Shown here: piece after piece, positions 6,861-16,392 of the stretch
Layout: the number at the start of each line of letters is the position of its first letter
Position numbering within the stretch: position 1 is the first letter of the stretch
Assembly (NCBI GenBank): GCA_038527215.1
Contig: JBCBGC010000034.1
Location: forward strand, 1-59,596
Source of the DNA: JAWPMV01 sp038527215
GTDB taxonomy: Bacteria > Bacteroidota > Bacteroidia > J057
DNA: 59,596 nt
Direction: 5' to 3'
The notes under the pieces: model-generated
Told to the model about the DNA's origin: nothing
What the model saw: only the letters and a program-made list of their open reading frames with translations
Databases searched by the model: none
Translations under genes and position numbers: made by a program

Positions 6861-9640
6861 AGCGAGGATTACTCCGAGTACTTGTGTGGCTGTGTTTGTG
6901 GGGAAGTGCCCAATGGGTATGGGCCCAACAGAAGCGCGCAGAGGAGGTTTTGCTGAAGCAATTACCTGAAACCAATAGCCTCTCTCAGGCCCTCCATGAA
7001 ATCAGCGGACAAGCTGCTATAACCATTTTTTATACCTGGGCAGAACTGGACACCGTAAAGCTCAAGCCCTTACAAGCTCCCATATCTTTTGATACCTGGT
7101 TGTCGGCCCAGCTTCAGGGCACACCTTTTGCCTTTTCGGTTGATGCTTACGGCAGATGGATCATCACCCGCTTCAAAGCCATCGATCAGACCTGGGAGAC
7201 CAAAACCCAGGCTCCCGATCCTTTGAGCACTCCAGAGTCCGGACCTTTGGCCCCCTTGATTCCTGAACTCTCTGAGGAGACCCTGGAAGAGGATGCGGTC
7301 CGGCAAGTACCAATTTCTGTTGGGCGCACCGCTTCTGGTTCAGGGAAAAAGGCTACCCTGGCAGGATATGTCACAGACCCGGAAACCACCGAACCCATCA
7401 TTGGGGCCCGGGTATTGGTCGAATCCCTGGATATCGGTGTCAATACCGACGGATTCGGCTATTACTCCCTCACGCTCGAACCGGGAGAATACGAACTCAT
7501 CTTTCGTGCTTATGGCAAGGAAGAATTCACGCAAAACATTATCCTTTACGGAGATGGTCAGTTTGATCTGGAAATGCAGGATGACATCAGGATGCTGGAC
7601 GAAGTGGTGATCGAGGCAGAAAGAGATGCCAATGTGTCCAGTACCCAGATGGGACTCACCCGTCTGGGGATTCAGACCCTCCAACAAATGCCTGCTTTCA
7701 TGGGGGAGATTGATGTAGTCAAGTCTGCCTTATTGTTGCCGGGTGTACAAAGTGTTGGGGAAGGGGCCACCGGCTTTAACGTCCGGGGAGGGGCGGCCGA
7801 TCAAAACCTCATCATGATCAATCAGGCCCCGATTTTTAATTCCTCCCATCTGTTTGGGTTTTTCTCCGTGTTTAATCCCGATTTGATCCAGTCCTTTGAT
7901 TTATACAAAAGCGGCATTCCTGCCAGATATGGAGGGCGTCTGGCCTCGGTGCTGGACATACAGATGAAGGATGGCAACAAAAAGCGCTTTAGTGCCCGGG
8001 GGGGCATCAGTCCCATTACGGGCCGCCTGATGGTAGAGGGGCCCATTCAAAAAAATAAAAGTTCCTTCATTATTGGCGGTCGTTCGACCTATTCCCGGTG
8101 GATCCTTGATCAGTTCCGGGACCCGGCCATCCGCAACAGCGACGCCAATTTCCGGGACCTCAATGGGAAGATCAACATAGAGTTAAATGACAAAAACCGC
8201 CTGGACCTTGCGGGCTATTTCAGCCAGGATTATTTCCTGCTCAACCAGGATACCGCCTATCGCTACCAGAACCTAAATGGCAGCCTGAGTTGGAAACACA
8301 TGTTCAACAATAAACTATTTGCCCTAACGAGTTTGGTCGGCAGTCAGTACGATTATGAACTGACTACTCAGGCAGAAGAATCTCGCGCTTTCCGACTGGC
8401 CTATCAAATCCGCTACCAGGAAGCCAAAACCGCCTTTACCTATATCCCTCAACCTCGCCACCAGTTCAGGTTCGGAGCCAACCTGATTCGGTATGATTTG
8501 AAACCGGGTACCAGAAGTGCCTTGGGGCCGGAATCGGTGGTGCAGCCCTTGTCGCTGGACGCAGAACAAGCCCTGGAAGGAGCCATATTCATCAGTGATG
8601 AATATGAGGTGAACAACCGCCTGAAATTATATGCCGGCCTGCGTTTTTCTTCCTACTTCCAACTAGGCCCGAATAAAACATACCAATACCGGCCCGGTGC
8701 CTCTCTCAAACCCGCCAATACCCAGGACAGCGTCCTGTATGATGCGGGCCAACTGGTGCAAACCTATGCGGGTCCTGAATTCCGCTTCTCTGCTCGCTAT
8801 GCTCTGGATGATGTAAGCTCAATGAAACTGAGTTTTAACCGCATGCGGCAATACCTGCACATGCTGTCCAATACCACTTCGATTTCGCCTACCGATACCT
8901 GGAAGCTGAGTGATCCCTTTATCCGACCCCAAACCGGAGACCAGCTGTCGCTGGGGTACTACCGTAACTTCCGGCAAAATTCCATTGAAGCTTCCGTGGA
9001 AATTTATGGCAAGCTGATCCGAGATATGCTGGAATTCAAAAATGGGGCCCAACTCCTCCTCAACCCTCAGGTGGAAACGGATTTGGTGGCTGGAAAAGGA
9101 AGGGCTTATGGAATAGAATTGTTGGTGAAAAAAGCCCGGGGCAAATTCAACGGTTGGATCAGCTACACCTATGCACGAACCTTCATGCAGGTAGAGGCCA
9201 GTTTCCCGGACGAGGTTATCAATCGGGGGGAACGCTATCCCGCCAACGTGGATAAGCCGCATGATTTTTCCCTGGTAAGCAATTATAAGTTTTCCCGCCG
9301 GCTTAGTGTCTCCTCCAATGTGGCTTACAGTACCGGCAGACCGATTACCTATCCAGTGGCGCAATACCAATTTGGGGGAGGAACGCGCCTGAGCTATTCG
9401 GCAAGAAACCAATTCCGGGTGCCAGACTACTTTCGCTGGGATTTGGCCGTAAATATAGAGGGGAACCACCGGGTAGATAAAGCCATCCACAATTCCCTTT
9501 CCTTCTCGGTGTATAATGTGCTGGGTCGGAAGAACGTTTACTCCGTTTATTTTGTTACGGAAGCTGATGGGGTGCAGGGCTATCGTCTTTCGATTTTTGG
9601 CCGCCCCATCGTTACCCTTACTTATAACTTCACCCTCTGA
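6857..9640 (+). CDS. TonB-dependent outer-membrane receptor with STN-like and carboxypeptidase-regulatory-like domains
   Basis: 927 residues. After the signal peptide (to about residue 24) an STN/secretin-like segment runs to about 105, ending GRWIITRFKAI. A carboxypeptidase-regulatory-like fold covers about 170-255 (LAGYVTDPETTEPIIGARVLVE). The plug begins around 265 and holds LLLPGVQSVGEGATGFNVRGG and an IPARYGGRLASVLDIQMKDGN segment. The rest is a 22-strand-type barrel ending IVTLTYNFTL with the expected aromatic near the end. The STN-like domain usually signals through FecR/ECF sigma, but no such pair adjoins. The substrate cannot be read from sequence; a DUF4249 lipoprotein follows with a one-base stop/start overlap. 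Confidence 0.88.
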   Translation: MKRGLLRVLVWLCLWGSAQWVWAQQKRAEEVLLKQLPETNSLSQALHEISGQAAITIFYTWAELDTVKLKPLQAPISFDTWLSAQLQGTPFAFSVDAYGRWIITRFKAIDQTWETKTQAPDPLSTPESGPLAPLIPELSEETLEEDAVRQVPISVGRTASGSGKKATLAGYVTDPETTEPIIGARVLVESLDIGVNTDGFGYYSLTLEPGEYELIFRAYGKEEFTQNIILYGDGQFDLEMQDDIRMLDEVVIEAERDANVSSTQMGLTRLGIQTLQQMPAFMGEIDVVKSALLLPGVQSVGEGATGFNVRGGAADQNLIMINQAPIFNSSHLFGFFSVFNPDLIQSFDLYKSGIPARYGGRLASVLDIQMKDGNKKRFSARGGISPITGRLMVEGPIQKNKSSFIIGGRSTYSRWILDQFRDPAIRNSDANFRDLNGKINIELNDKNRLDLAGYFSQDYFLLNQDTAYRYQNLNGSLSWKHMFNNKLFALTSLVGSQYDYELTTQAEESRAFRLAYQIRYQEAKTAFTYIPQPRHQFRFGANLIRYDLKPGTRSALGPESVVQPLSLDAEQALEGAIFISDEYEVNNRLKLYAGLRFSSYFQLGPNKTYQYRPGASLKPANTQDSVLYDAGQLVQTYAGPEFRFSARYALDDVSSMKLSFNRMRQYLHMLSNTTSISPTDTWKLSDPFIRPQTGDQLSLGYYRNFRQNSIEASVEIYGKLIRDMLEFKNGAQLLLNPQVETDLVAGKGRAYGIELLVKKARGKFNGWISYTYARTFMQVEASFPDEVINRGERYPANVDKPHDFSLVSNYKFSRRLSVSSNVAYSTGRPITYPVAQYQFGGGTRLSYSARNQFRVPDYFRWDLAVNIEGNHRVDKAIHNSLSFSVYNVLGRKNVYSVYFVTEADGVQGYRLSIFGRPIVTLTYNFTL

Positions 9641-10818
9641 TGCTGATGCGAAAAAAATATTTGCTGGGGTGCTTAATCCTCGTCCTGATTGGCAGTTGCG
9701 TAGAACCCTTTAATCCGGATATCCCCAACTTTCAAAATGCCCTGGTTGTCGAGGGGCAAATGCTGGAAGGAAAGGGAGGCGCCCGGGTCATCCTCAGCCG
9801 CAGTTTTGGTTTTGATGAAACGGAACCGCCCTATGTAAAGGGAGCCACGGTGGTCATCCGCAATGATCAAGGCCAGGAACATCGGCTGACGGAATGGCAG
9901 GATGGGCATTACCGTTCGGATACCAATGTCTGGGTGGGCGTACCGGGGCTGTCTTATCAGCTGTTCCTGGAGACACCTCAAGGCGAGCGGGTGGAATCTG
10001 CCTGGGAGCCCTTGCAGGCCAGCGCTCAATTGGAGGACATTCGACCTACCTTTGAAATGGCGTTGACAGGCTTTGATACCCTGTACGGCATGAAGGTCTA
10101 TCTGGATATAGCCAGTGAAAACCAGGACGGCCGGTTTTATCGCTGGGAATTTGAAGAAACCTGGATGTTCAGGGTGCCCTTTCCTACCCGTGGATACTGG
10201 GACACAGACATTGTGGACGCCGTATTCGTAGAGCCTGATTCTATTCCCCGTACCTGTTTTATTTCCGAAAAGTCAACCGACATCCTGCTGGGGGATACCG
10301 AAGGCCTGAGCGAACCTCGGCTGGAAAATTTCCCTTTGCACTACATTACGACCGAGGATGACCGGCTTAAGCTGAAATACAGCATGCTGATCAAGCAGTA
10401 CACCTTATCAGATGAAACCTATAATTTCTGGACCCAGCTCAAAGAAGTCAATCAGGATTTGGGTACCCTCTTTGATCCTATTCCTAGTGAACTGGCAGGG
10501 AATCTAACCAACCTGACCAATGCTGATCTACCGGTCCTGGGCTACTTTTCTGCGGATGGGTATACAGAGCAGCGCATCTTCATCGACCGCATTGATTTCA
10601 CCTCTGAAATTGTGGTGCCTACCGGCTACGAAACCTGCACCATTAATTCTTTCTTTTCCAAGGATGAAATGCAACGCTACGTATTGGCCGGCAATAATTG
10701 GGTCGGGGCCATTACGGATTTCTTTGGCAACATCGTCGGTTATACCGGAGCCACCAAATCATGTTCGGATTGCCGGACCCGGGGAGCTACCATCACTAAA
10801 CCAAAGTTCTGGCCTTAA
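9640..10818 (+). CDS. DUF4249-type lipoprotein
   Basis: 392 residues. LVLIGSC with Cys20 is a lipobox, so the protein is probably anchored in the outer membrane. CVEPFNPDIPNFQNALVVEGQ is the typical start of the DUF4249 family, whose genes follow TonB receptors in Bacteroidota. Late cysteines (ETCTINS, KSCSDCRTRG) are also family-like. The start ATG overlaps the stop of the receptor (TGATG); a second ATG two codons on is equally possible. It probably works as a surface or periplasmic partner of the receptor; no biochemical role is established to my knowledge. The next gene overlaps by one base. Confidence 0.82.
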   Translation: MLMRKKYLLGCLILVLIGSCVEPFNPDIPNFQNALVVEGQMLEGKGGARVILSRSFGFDETEPPYVKGATVVIRNDQGQEHRLTEWQDGHYRSDTNVWVGVPGLSYQLFLETPQGERVESAWEPLQASAQLEDIRPTFEMALTGFDTLYGMKVYLDIASENQDGRFYRWEFEETWMFRVPFPTRGYWDTDIVDAVFVEPDSIPRTCFISEKSTDILLGDTEGLSEPRLENFPLHYITTEDDRLKLKYSMLIKQYTLSDETYNFWTQLKEVNQDLGTLFDPIPSELAGNLTNLTNADLPVLGYFSADGYTEQRIFIDRIDFTSEIVVPTGYETCTINSFFSKDEMQRYVLAGNNWVGAITDFFGNIVGYTGATKSCSDCRTRGATITKPKFWP

Positions 10819-13142
10819 TGCAATCATTTAGCTTTTCCCGCTTCCTGTTTCTCTGCGGCATATGGAGCCTGCTATCTTCAGGGTGGGTACATGGACAACC
10901 CGATTTGTCGGAAAAAATATGGGTTCATTTACCCAGAGAAAGTTTTCTAAGTGGAGAACGCCTTCCCCTCCAAATTCAGGTGGTAGACGCGGTTTTTCAT
11001 CGGCCAGGTCGGCTGAGCAAGCTGGCCTATGCGGATCTCTGGAATCAGGAAGGAAAAATTGTCCAGCAGCTAGTGGTGCCTCTCAAGGAGGGCAGGGGAG
11101 AAGCGGGGATGATCCTGGATCGACAGCTTCCTTCTGGCTTTTACCAGCTTAAGGTATATACGCGCTGGATGGCTCAACAACCTTCCGAAGAAGCCTTCCA
11201 ACAAGTTCTGGCGATCTTGAATCCGGATGAGCCTATGCCTGTGATGGATCCGGGCCAGGCCCTTCCTTTGCAAGCTCCCAAGGTGCGTTTTTTTCCTGAA
11301 GGCGGCGCCTGGGCCGCGGGCGTGCCCCAACAAATGGGAGTATTGGTTCAGGACGGCTACGGGGACGGAATAGCCCTTAGGGGCCACATAGAAACCCCTC
11401 GGGGGGATACGGTGGCGGATTTTCGTAGCAATGCGTTGGGATTGGGTGCCTGCTCGCTGATTCCACCTGCCGGGGAGGCCCTTTTTCTCCGGCTGAGGAT
11501 TCCTGAACGAGATACCAGCTTTCGATACCGCTTGCCGCTGGCTTCTCCTGACGACATGGCCACCTCTTTAGAAATTAAGGCAGAGGGAAAGCTTGCCATT
11601 AGCTACCAGCTTCCCGACCGGGGTTCTGGTCAATTCTGGCTGGCCCTGCGTAAAGGCGGCGCTCTGCTTTCAGGTCGGGTTCCTTTATTGATCCGGGAGG
11701 GTCGCGGCAGCCTTGAGTTTCCGGTCTCTGCCCTGCCTCGCGGGGTCTTTACGCTGGAAGTCAGGAATCTGGAAGAAGAATTAGTGAGTCAGCGCTATGC
11801 CTTTTTGCAGGATGAGGCTTCCTTGCAGCTTGGGATCGGCCTGAAAGACAGCATTTTTGCCCCACGAGCAGACATTGCTATCCAACTGGCGCTCACGGAT
11901 GAGGCAGGCAAACCTTCCGCCGGAAAACTCATGGTAAGCGTCGCCCCCAAGGTGGCATTACCCGGCTATTCTTCCGCTTCTCTTTCCCAGCAATGGCAAA
12001 CGGCTCCTTTCCTCCATCAGCTAGGTGGCTCCCTGCCTCCCTGGGATCAGTTGGACCCCGCTGTACGGGCCTTGGTGTTATTGTGTCAGCCTACCATGCA
12101 GGAAGAAAGAGCAGCGCCTTTGCTGCCCGAAGTCTATGGCCAAAGCCTCCAGGGTTCCGTTCTGAATGATCAGCAAGCCCCGGTAGCTCAGGCCCGGGTA
12201 TGTTTTGCGATTGTCGGGAAAGTCCCTTTTATCCGTTTTGCCAAAACCGACCAGGCAGGGCGCTTTATGATCTTGCTTCCTCCCCTCTTTGGGGTCCGGG
12301 AAGTGGTGGCTTTTGCTGAAGACGGCCAGGGCAGACCGTTGAAACTTGTCTGGGATCCTTTGCCTTCAAGTCCCCCTGCCTGGTGGCCTTCCAGACCCCT
12401 GGCCATTCCGGAAGGGGATAGGACGCATTGGCAGAAGCTGCGGCAAAGCCAACAAATTCAGGGGGCCTTTCCCGAAAGCCCCAGTCTGGCCCGGTTAAAA
12501 GAACGGCCCGCCTTTGCGCCATTTTTTATCAAACCTGAAAAAAGCTGGTTATTAGAAAACTACACGCGCTTTGCGGTGGAGGAAACCTTTTCTGAAATCG
12601 TATATCCTGTCAATCTTCGTCGGGTAGAAGGCCGCAGGGTGCTGAGAATCTATAACCAATATACCGATGAAGTGATGACGGGAGATCCCTTGGTATTGGT
12701 GGACGGAATTCCCATCCGGTCCGTGCCGGAGGTTTTGTCCATAAAATCCCGAAGCCTGGAGAAAATCGAGACCGTTACCACGCGCTACACCCTCAATGGA
12801 GAAGTCTGGGATGGCGTATTGCATTTGGTTACCAACGAGGGTAAAGGCAAAGCCTTGTCCTTACCCCCTCATTACCAACGCTTTCCCTGGAGATTCTTAG
12901 GCACTTCCCTGGATAATCAATTGCCAGCGGTGGCAGATCTGCCCTCAGAGGAAGCACATCAACCCTTTTTCCCGGCGCTGCTTTACTGGAACGCTGAGCT
13001 GAAAACGGATCAGGAAGGCAAAGCCAGCTTACATTTTCCTGCTGCTGATGCGTTGGGGCCTTATGAAATCAGAATCAGTGGGGTTGGGCCTTCGGGGCAG
13101 GTAGTAGAGCAGCGAAAGACGATCTGGGTCGGGCCTAAATAG
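10818..13142 (+). CDS. Large secreted protein with MG2-like domains and a TonB-plug-like segment
   Basis: 774 residues with a signal peptide (MQSFSFSRFLFLCGIWSLLSS...). The first part (EKIWVHLPRESFLSGERLPLQIQVVDA) resembles the macroglobulin MG2 fold, with several further beta-sandwich repeats. Around residues 620-680 a segment reads DPLVLVDGIPIRSVPEVLSIKS, then a TTRYTLNGEVWDGVLHLVT stretch, which looks like the plug of a TonB receptor but no barrel follows. It ends with a beta domain (LGPYEIRISGVGPSG). The start overlaps the DUF4249 stop (TAATG), closing a four-gene coupled operon. It may be a periplasmic partner of the receptor; function unknown. Confidence 0.65.
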   Translation: MQSFSFSRFLFLCGIWSLLSSGWVHGQPDLSEKIWVHLPRESFLSGERLPLQIQVVDAVFHRPGRLSKLAYADLWNQEGKIVQQLVVPLKEGRGEAGMILDRQLPSGFYQLKVYTRWMAQQPSEEAFQQVLAILNPDEPMPVMDPGQALPLQAPKVRFFPEGGAWAAGVPQQMGVLVQDGYGDGIALRGHIETPRGDTVADFRSNALGLGACSLIPPAGEALFLRLRIPERDTSFRYRLPLASPDDMATSLEIKAEGKLAISYQLPDRGSGQFWLALRKGGALLSGRVPLLIREGRGSLEFPVSALPRGVFTLEVRNLEEELVSQRYAFLQDEASLQLGIGLKDSIFAPRADIAIQLALTDEAGKPSAGKLMVSVAPKVALPGYSSASLSQQWQTAPFLHQLGGSLPPWDQLDPAVRALVLLCQPTMQEERAAPLLPEVYGQSLQGSVLNDQQAPVAQARVCFAIVGKVPFIRFAKTDQAGRFMILLPPLFGVREVVAFAEDGQGRPLKLVWDPLPSSPPAWWPSRPLAIPEGDRTHWQKLRQSQQIQGAFPESPSLARLKERPAFAPFFIKPEKSWLLENYTRFAVEETFSEIVYPVNLRRVEGRRVLRIYNQYTDEVMTGDPLVLVDGIPIRSVPEVLSIKSRSLEKIETVTTRYTLNGEVWDGVLHLVTNEGKGKALSLPPHYQRFPWRFLGTSLDNQLPAVADLPSEEAHQPFFPALLYWNAELKTDQEGKASLHFPAADALGPYEIRISGVGPSGQVVEQRKTIWVGPK

Positions 13143-15390
13143 ACCTGTTACTCCACCCTTTCAATAAAATGGGTAAAAGGAATAAATCGGCAATCACTGC
13201 CAACCCCAGGGCCAGGCTGATGAATAAGCCAGATCGAAAAGTCGTCTGAAAACTCGAAAACAGCAACAGCCCAAATCCAAACACCAGAAGGATGGAGGTA
13301 AGCAAAATGGCTTTGCCGGTGGACATATAGGTCCGCTTGATGGCAATGGCGCCTCCTTGCCCTTTCTTTAACTCCGAACGGAAGCGACTTAAAAAGTGGA
13401 TGGTATCGTCTACGGCTATCCCGAAGGCGATGGTGAAAATGATGGCGGTCGACAAATTTAACCCAATGCCTAACCAACCCATCAATCCCGCCACGCCCAG
13501 TAGCGGTAGAAGATTGGGCACCAGGGCGATGAATAACATGCTGCCCGACCGAAACAGTAAGCCCATCAGCAAGGCTACGAGGCCCAAGGCCGTCAATAAC
13601 CCCCAACCCAGGTTCCGGGTAATGATGAAGTTAGACTTATCCCAGATATGCGCCTGTCCCGTAAGGCGCACCTCATATTGACCGGATGGGAAGAGCTTAC
13701 CCATGTACTGCTCCAGAGCTTCATTTCTTTGGGTGATGATGGCGCTGCCAGGATCGCTCAATTTGGCTTCAATCAGGCCAGTCTTATAGTCGCGAGTCAG
13801 GATAGAGCGCATCCCAAGCTGGTCATAGATGGTGTCCATTACCTGGGTGATGAGTTCGACCCGGGTGGCGGAGGAGGGGATGCGAAAGGCTTTGGGATGT
13901 CCATTTTGCAGGGCTCTGTTCAAGCGTTTTACCTGGGTGGTCAGGGCATAAAAGGAACGAATCTCATAATTTTCCCAAAGATACTGCTCCAGGGAATCCA
14001 GTTTTTCCCAGCTATCCGGCTGCATGAGGTGGGCCCCGTCCTTCCGGTCGAGGTAGATCGTTAAAGGGCGTATCCCAGAAAACTCCTCTTCAAAAAATTG
14101 CAAACTTTGGCTGTAGGCATCATCTGCTTTGAGCTCATCAAATAAATAAGCGTTGACCTGCAGCCGCATCATGCCCAGGACCGCGGCCAGGATGAGCAGA
14201 CTGGTAAACAGCAAAATCAGCCTGGGCCTGTTTTTTACCCAGCCATAGGCCCGCTTGATGAAGGCTTGTAAGTGATCCGCCCTAGGGTGGGAAGCTGGTC
14301 TCAGCCGGAGAAAGCGGTTCAAAAACAGCGGCAAGAGAAATATGGTGAGAAACCAGGCATAAAAGACTCCCAGGGCAGTAAACAGCCCAAACTCTACAAA
14401 AGGCCGGATATCTGCGTATCCTAAACTCAGAAAGCCAAAAGCCGTGGTCAGGGAGGTGAGGAAAATGGCTTTTCCAATATCCCCTAAAGCCAAATGTAAG
14501 GCTGAGGCGATGCCCTCTCCCAGTACTAGTTCCTCCTGAAAGCGGTTCATCAAATGGATGACATCACTCAGGGAAACAATGGCAATGATGGATGGGGTGA
14601 GGACCGTGAGGGTGTTGAGACTTCCGCCAAAAAAGGAAAGGGTGCCTAAGGTCCAGCTCACGGCAAGCAGAATAATCAGGAGCGGTAGCAAAACCCCACT
14701 AAAACTTCTGAAATAGCTCCACAAAACCACCACAATGAACATCAGGGAAAGGCTTGACAACAGGATGAGTTCCTGCTGAATTTTCTGTTCATAGGTGGTT
14801 TCCATATCGAGTGCCCCGGAAAGATGATACACCGGGAACCCGTGTTGGGTACACAATTTTTCCAAAGTAGCCAGAAACGCCTGCCTGTCCTTACCTGCGG
14901 GAACAGCGGCAAGATTGAGATAAATGGCCGTGCCTAATCCGGAGGCGGCTATGAATTTTTCTTCTACATCAGGGTAGGACGCCAGAAAAATTGAGTCTGG
15001 CAAAAAGGTTGCTGGATCGGTTAGATGGGTGAATGCATGTTCCGTAACCCGGAAAAAGGGATCAACCGTAAAGTAGGATAAATCTGTGATGGCGTGGGCC
15101 CTTCGCACCCAGCTTACCTCCTGAAGGGCGGCCCTAAGCTTTTCCAAGGCTGGCAGGGTTTCTGAATTGAAAACGCCCTGAGGGCAGGGGAGACCCAGGA
15201 CCAGGAAGGATTCATCGGAAGAAAAGGGGGTGAGTTTTTTCTGGTAAAAAGCTAAGTCGGGATCATGTTGAGGAAAAAGCGCTTCCAGCTCAAAGTCAAC
15301 TTTCAAGCCACTCAGGCCTACTCCTTGTATGAGGCTGATCACCAAAACCAGGAATAACAAGGGCCGTCGGTATCGGGGAGCTACGAGCAT
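13135..15390 (-). CDS. MMPL/RND-superfamily exporter
   Basis: I prefer the ATG at 15390, which gives MLVAPRYRRPLLFLVLV as first membrane helix and about 751 residues; the frame is open a further 27 codons upstream, but that stretch is hydrophilic. Two large periplasmic loops and two six-helix halves are visible. Each half has the helix-4 motif: PSIIAIVSLSDVIHLMNRF and IAFGIAVDDTIHFLSRF. This is the COG1033 type, whose members move lipids, hopanoids or other hydrophobic cargo by proton coupling. The gene is convergent with the preceding operon and overlaps its last 8 bases. No membrane-fusion or outer-membrane partner adjoins. Confidence 0.8.
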   Translation of the reverse strand: MLVAPRYRRPLLFLVLVISLIQGVGLSGLKVDFELEALFPQHDPDLAFYQKKLTPFSSDESFLVLGLPCPQGVFNSETLPALEKLRAALQEVSWVRRAHAITDLSYFTVDPFFRVTEHAFTHLTDPATFLPDSIFLASYPDVEEKFIAASGLGTAIYLNLAAVPAGKDRQAFLATLEKLCTQHGFPVYHLSGALDMETTYEQKIQQELILLSSLSLMFIVVVLWSYFRSFSGVLLPLLIILLAVSWTLGTLSFFGGSLNTLTVLTPSIIAIVSLSDVIHLMNRFQEELVLGEGIASALHLALGDIGKAIFLTSLTTAFGFLSLGYADIRPFVEFGLFTALGVFYAWFLTIFLLPLFLNRFLRLRPASHPRADHLQAFIKRAYGWVKNRPRLILLFTSLLILAAVLGMMRLQVNAYLFDELKADDAYSQSLQFFEEEFSGIRPLTIYLDRKDGAHLMQPDSWEKLDSLEQYLWENYEIRSFYALTTQVKRLNRALQNGHPKAFRIPSSATRVELITQVMDTIYDQLGMRSILTRDYKTGLIEAKLSDPGSAIITQRNEALEQYMGKLFPSGQYEVRLTGQAHIWDKSNFIITRNLGWGLLTALGLVALLMGLLFRSGSMLFIALVPNLLPLLGVAGLMGWLGIGLNLSTAIIFTIAFGIAVDDTIHFLSRFRSELKKGQGGAIAIKRTYMSTGKAILLTSILLVFGFGLLLFSSFQTTFRSGLFISLALGLAVIADLFLLPILLKGWSNRSI

Positions 15391-15551
15391 CAGTTTATTG
15401 AATTCCCCCTTAAAATACGGATACCCTGGGCAATGTTTGTCAGAAGGCCGTCCTTCTGCAGAAAATAGCAAAAGGAGTCATCCCGAATTTTGCATAAGCC
15501 AAGCTTTTATCAAACCACTTCTTGAAACTCTACCTACCCACAAATATGTCA

Positions 15552-15683
15552 CCCCGGAAAGGCATTTGACCGCCAGGGAAAATGACTTATCCGGGGTCTC
15601 CATGATTACATAAGGATCGCAGAGGCCTCCGACGATGCATACTCACCCAGCAGAGAACGGTACCGGTGCGAGAGACCCCGGAT
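15552..15683. repeat. Palindromic extragenic repeat, CCCCGGAT type, copy 1
   Basis: Two nested inverted repeats are present. CCCCGGAAAGGCATTT (from 15552) pairs imperfectly with AAATGACTTATCCGGGG (to 15596). ATCCGGGGTCTC (15589-15600) is also the exact reverse complement of GAGACCCCGGAT (15672-15683). A related element lies at 34209-34351 in the opposite orientation, so this is a dispersed repeat. Confidence 0.75.
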
Positions 15684-15740
15684 AGCTTACCTCCTTTCAG
15701 TCGAAGGAGCTTCCAGGCTGACAAGCATATGAAGGGAGAA

Positions 15741-15771
15741 ATGAGCCATCCCAAAATTCGGGATGACTCAT
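15741..15771. repeat. 12-bp-stem palindrome downstream of the membrane-protein gene
   Basis: ATGAGCCATCCC (15741-15752) pairs with GGGATGACTCAT (15760-15771), with one G-T pair and a 7-base loop. On the minus strand it starts 8 bases after the stop of the gene at 15779 and could act as a weak terminator. An 18-base half copy sits at 15475-15492. Confidence 0.65.
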
Positions 15772-15778
15772 GTTTGGT

Positions 15779-16390
15779 TTATGCCTCCTGGCTAAATCTG
15801 GCGATTTCTGCGAGAAAGCCTTTTACCTCCTTGATCTTTCTGTCCCTGGCTAGCCAGATGACCAGATACACGATAGGAATCGCCATCAAACTCATTCCCA
15901 GGGTGCCCCAGATCAGCCAGGGAAACAGATAAGCATTTAGCCCCAACAGGCCTTTGGCGGTGATGATCATTAAAGGCAGAAAGAAGGTTGGAATCAGGAG
16001 CCACAACCAGCGTTTGTACTGCCGGTCAGCCAGGATCAGTCGGTGAATCCGGGTTTGGGCCTCCCGAATATCCAGGCCATAGTCCAGGTGTCTGATTTGA
16101 ATCAGCCGGTACAGATGATAGCCTATTTCCAGCCCCATCATGGCCAGGACATACACCGCAGGTAGCAGGTACTGCCATTGGGTAAGATGATTTCCTGTGA
16201 AGCTGAGGACCATGTTAGCAAAAATGGCATACAGCACGATATGGAGCCAGGAATCCAACTTGCTTTCCCATAATTGTCCTTTGGCCTTTTTTAAGCTGAT
16301 GGTTTTCAGGAGCTTATCCTGTCCGGCAGTATGTTGGTCAAGCTGCTCGTCGTAGGCCTGCCACATGTCTTTTAATTCGTTGAAATCCAT
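15779..16390 (-). CDS. Membrane protein paired with ECF sigma factor, possible anti-sigma
   Basis: 203 residues: a soluble N-terminus (MDFNELKDMWQAYDEQL, about 55 residues) then four hydrophobic segments, at roughly 48-65, 75-95, 130-150 and 158-180, and a charged tail. The gene starts 2 bases after the stop of the sigma factor gene, so they form one transcript. In Bacteroidota such short N-terminal domains plus membrane helices after an ECF sigma gene are often anti-sigma factors or stress sensors. I see no zinc-binding ZAS motif, so the anti-sigma role is inferred from position only. A stable hairpin follows the stop. Confidence 0.6.
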   Translation of the reverse strand: MDFNELKDMWQAYDEQLDQHTAGQDKLLKTISLKKAKGQLWESKLDSWLHIVLYAIFANMVLSFTGNHLTQWQYLLPAVYVLAMMGLEIGYHLYRLIQIRHLDYGLDIREAQTRIHRLILADRQYKRWLWLLIPTFFLPLMIITAKGLLGLNAYLFPWLIWGTLGMSLMAIPIVYLVIWLARDRKIKEVKGFLAEIARFSQEA

Positions 16391-16392
16391 AA

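Larger units (their letters stand above)
15391..15778. other. Intergenic region with several palindromic repeats, no gene seen
   Basis: This 388-base stretch lies between two minus-strand genes. It holds a short perfect hairpin at 15441-15458 (CAGAAGG / CCTTCTG with loop CCGT), a half copy (15475-15492) of the hairpin at 15741-15771, and the CCCCGGA-type repeat described separately. I found no credible coding sequence. Confidence 0.7.
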
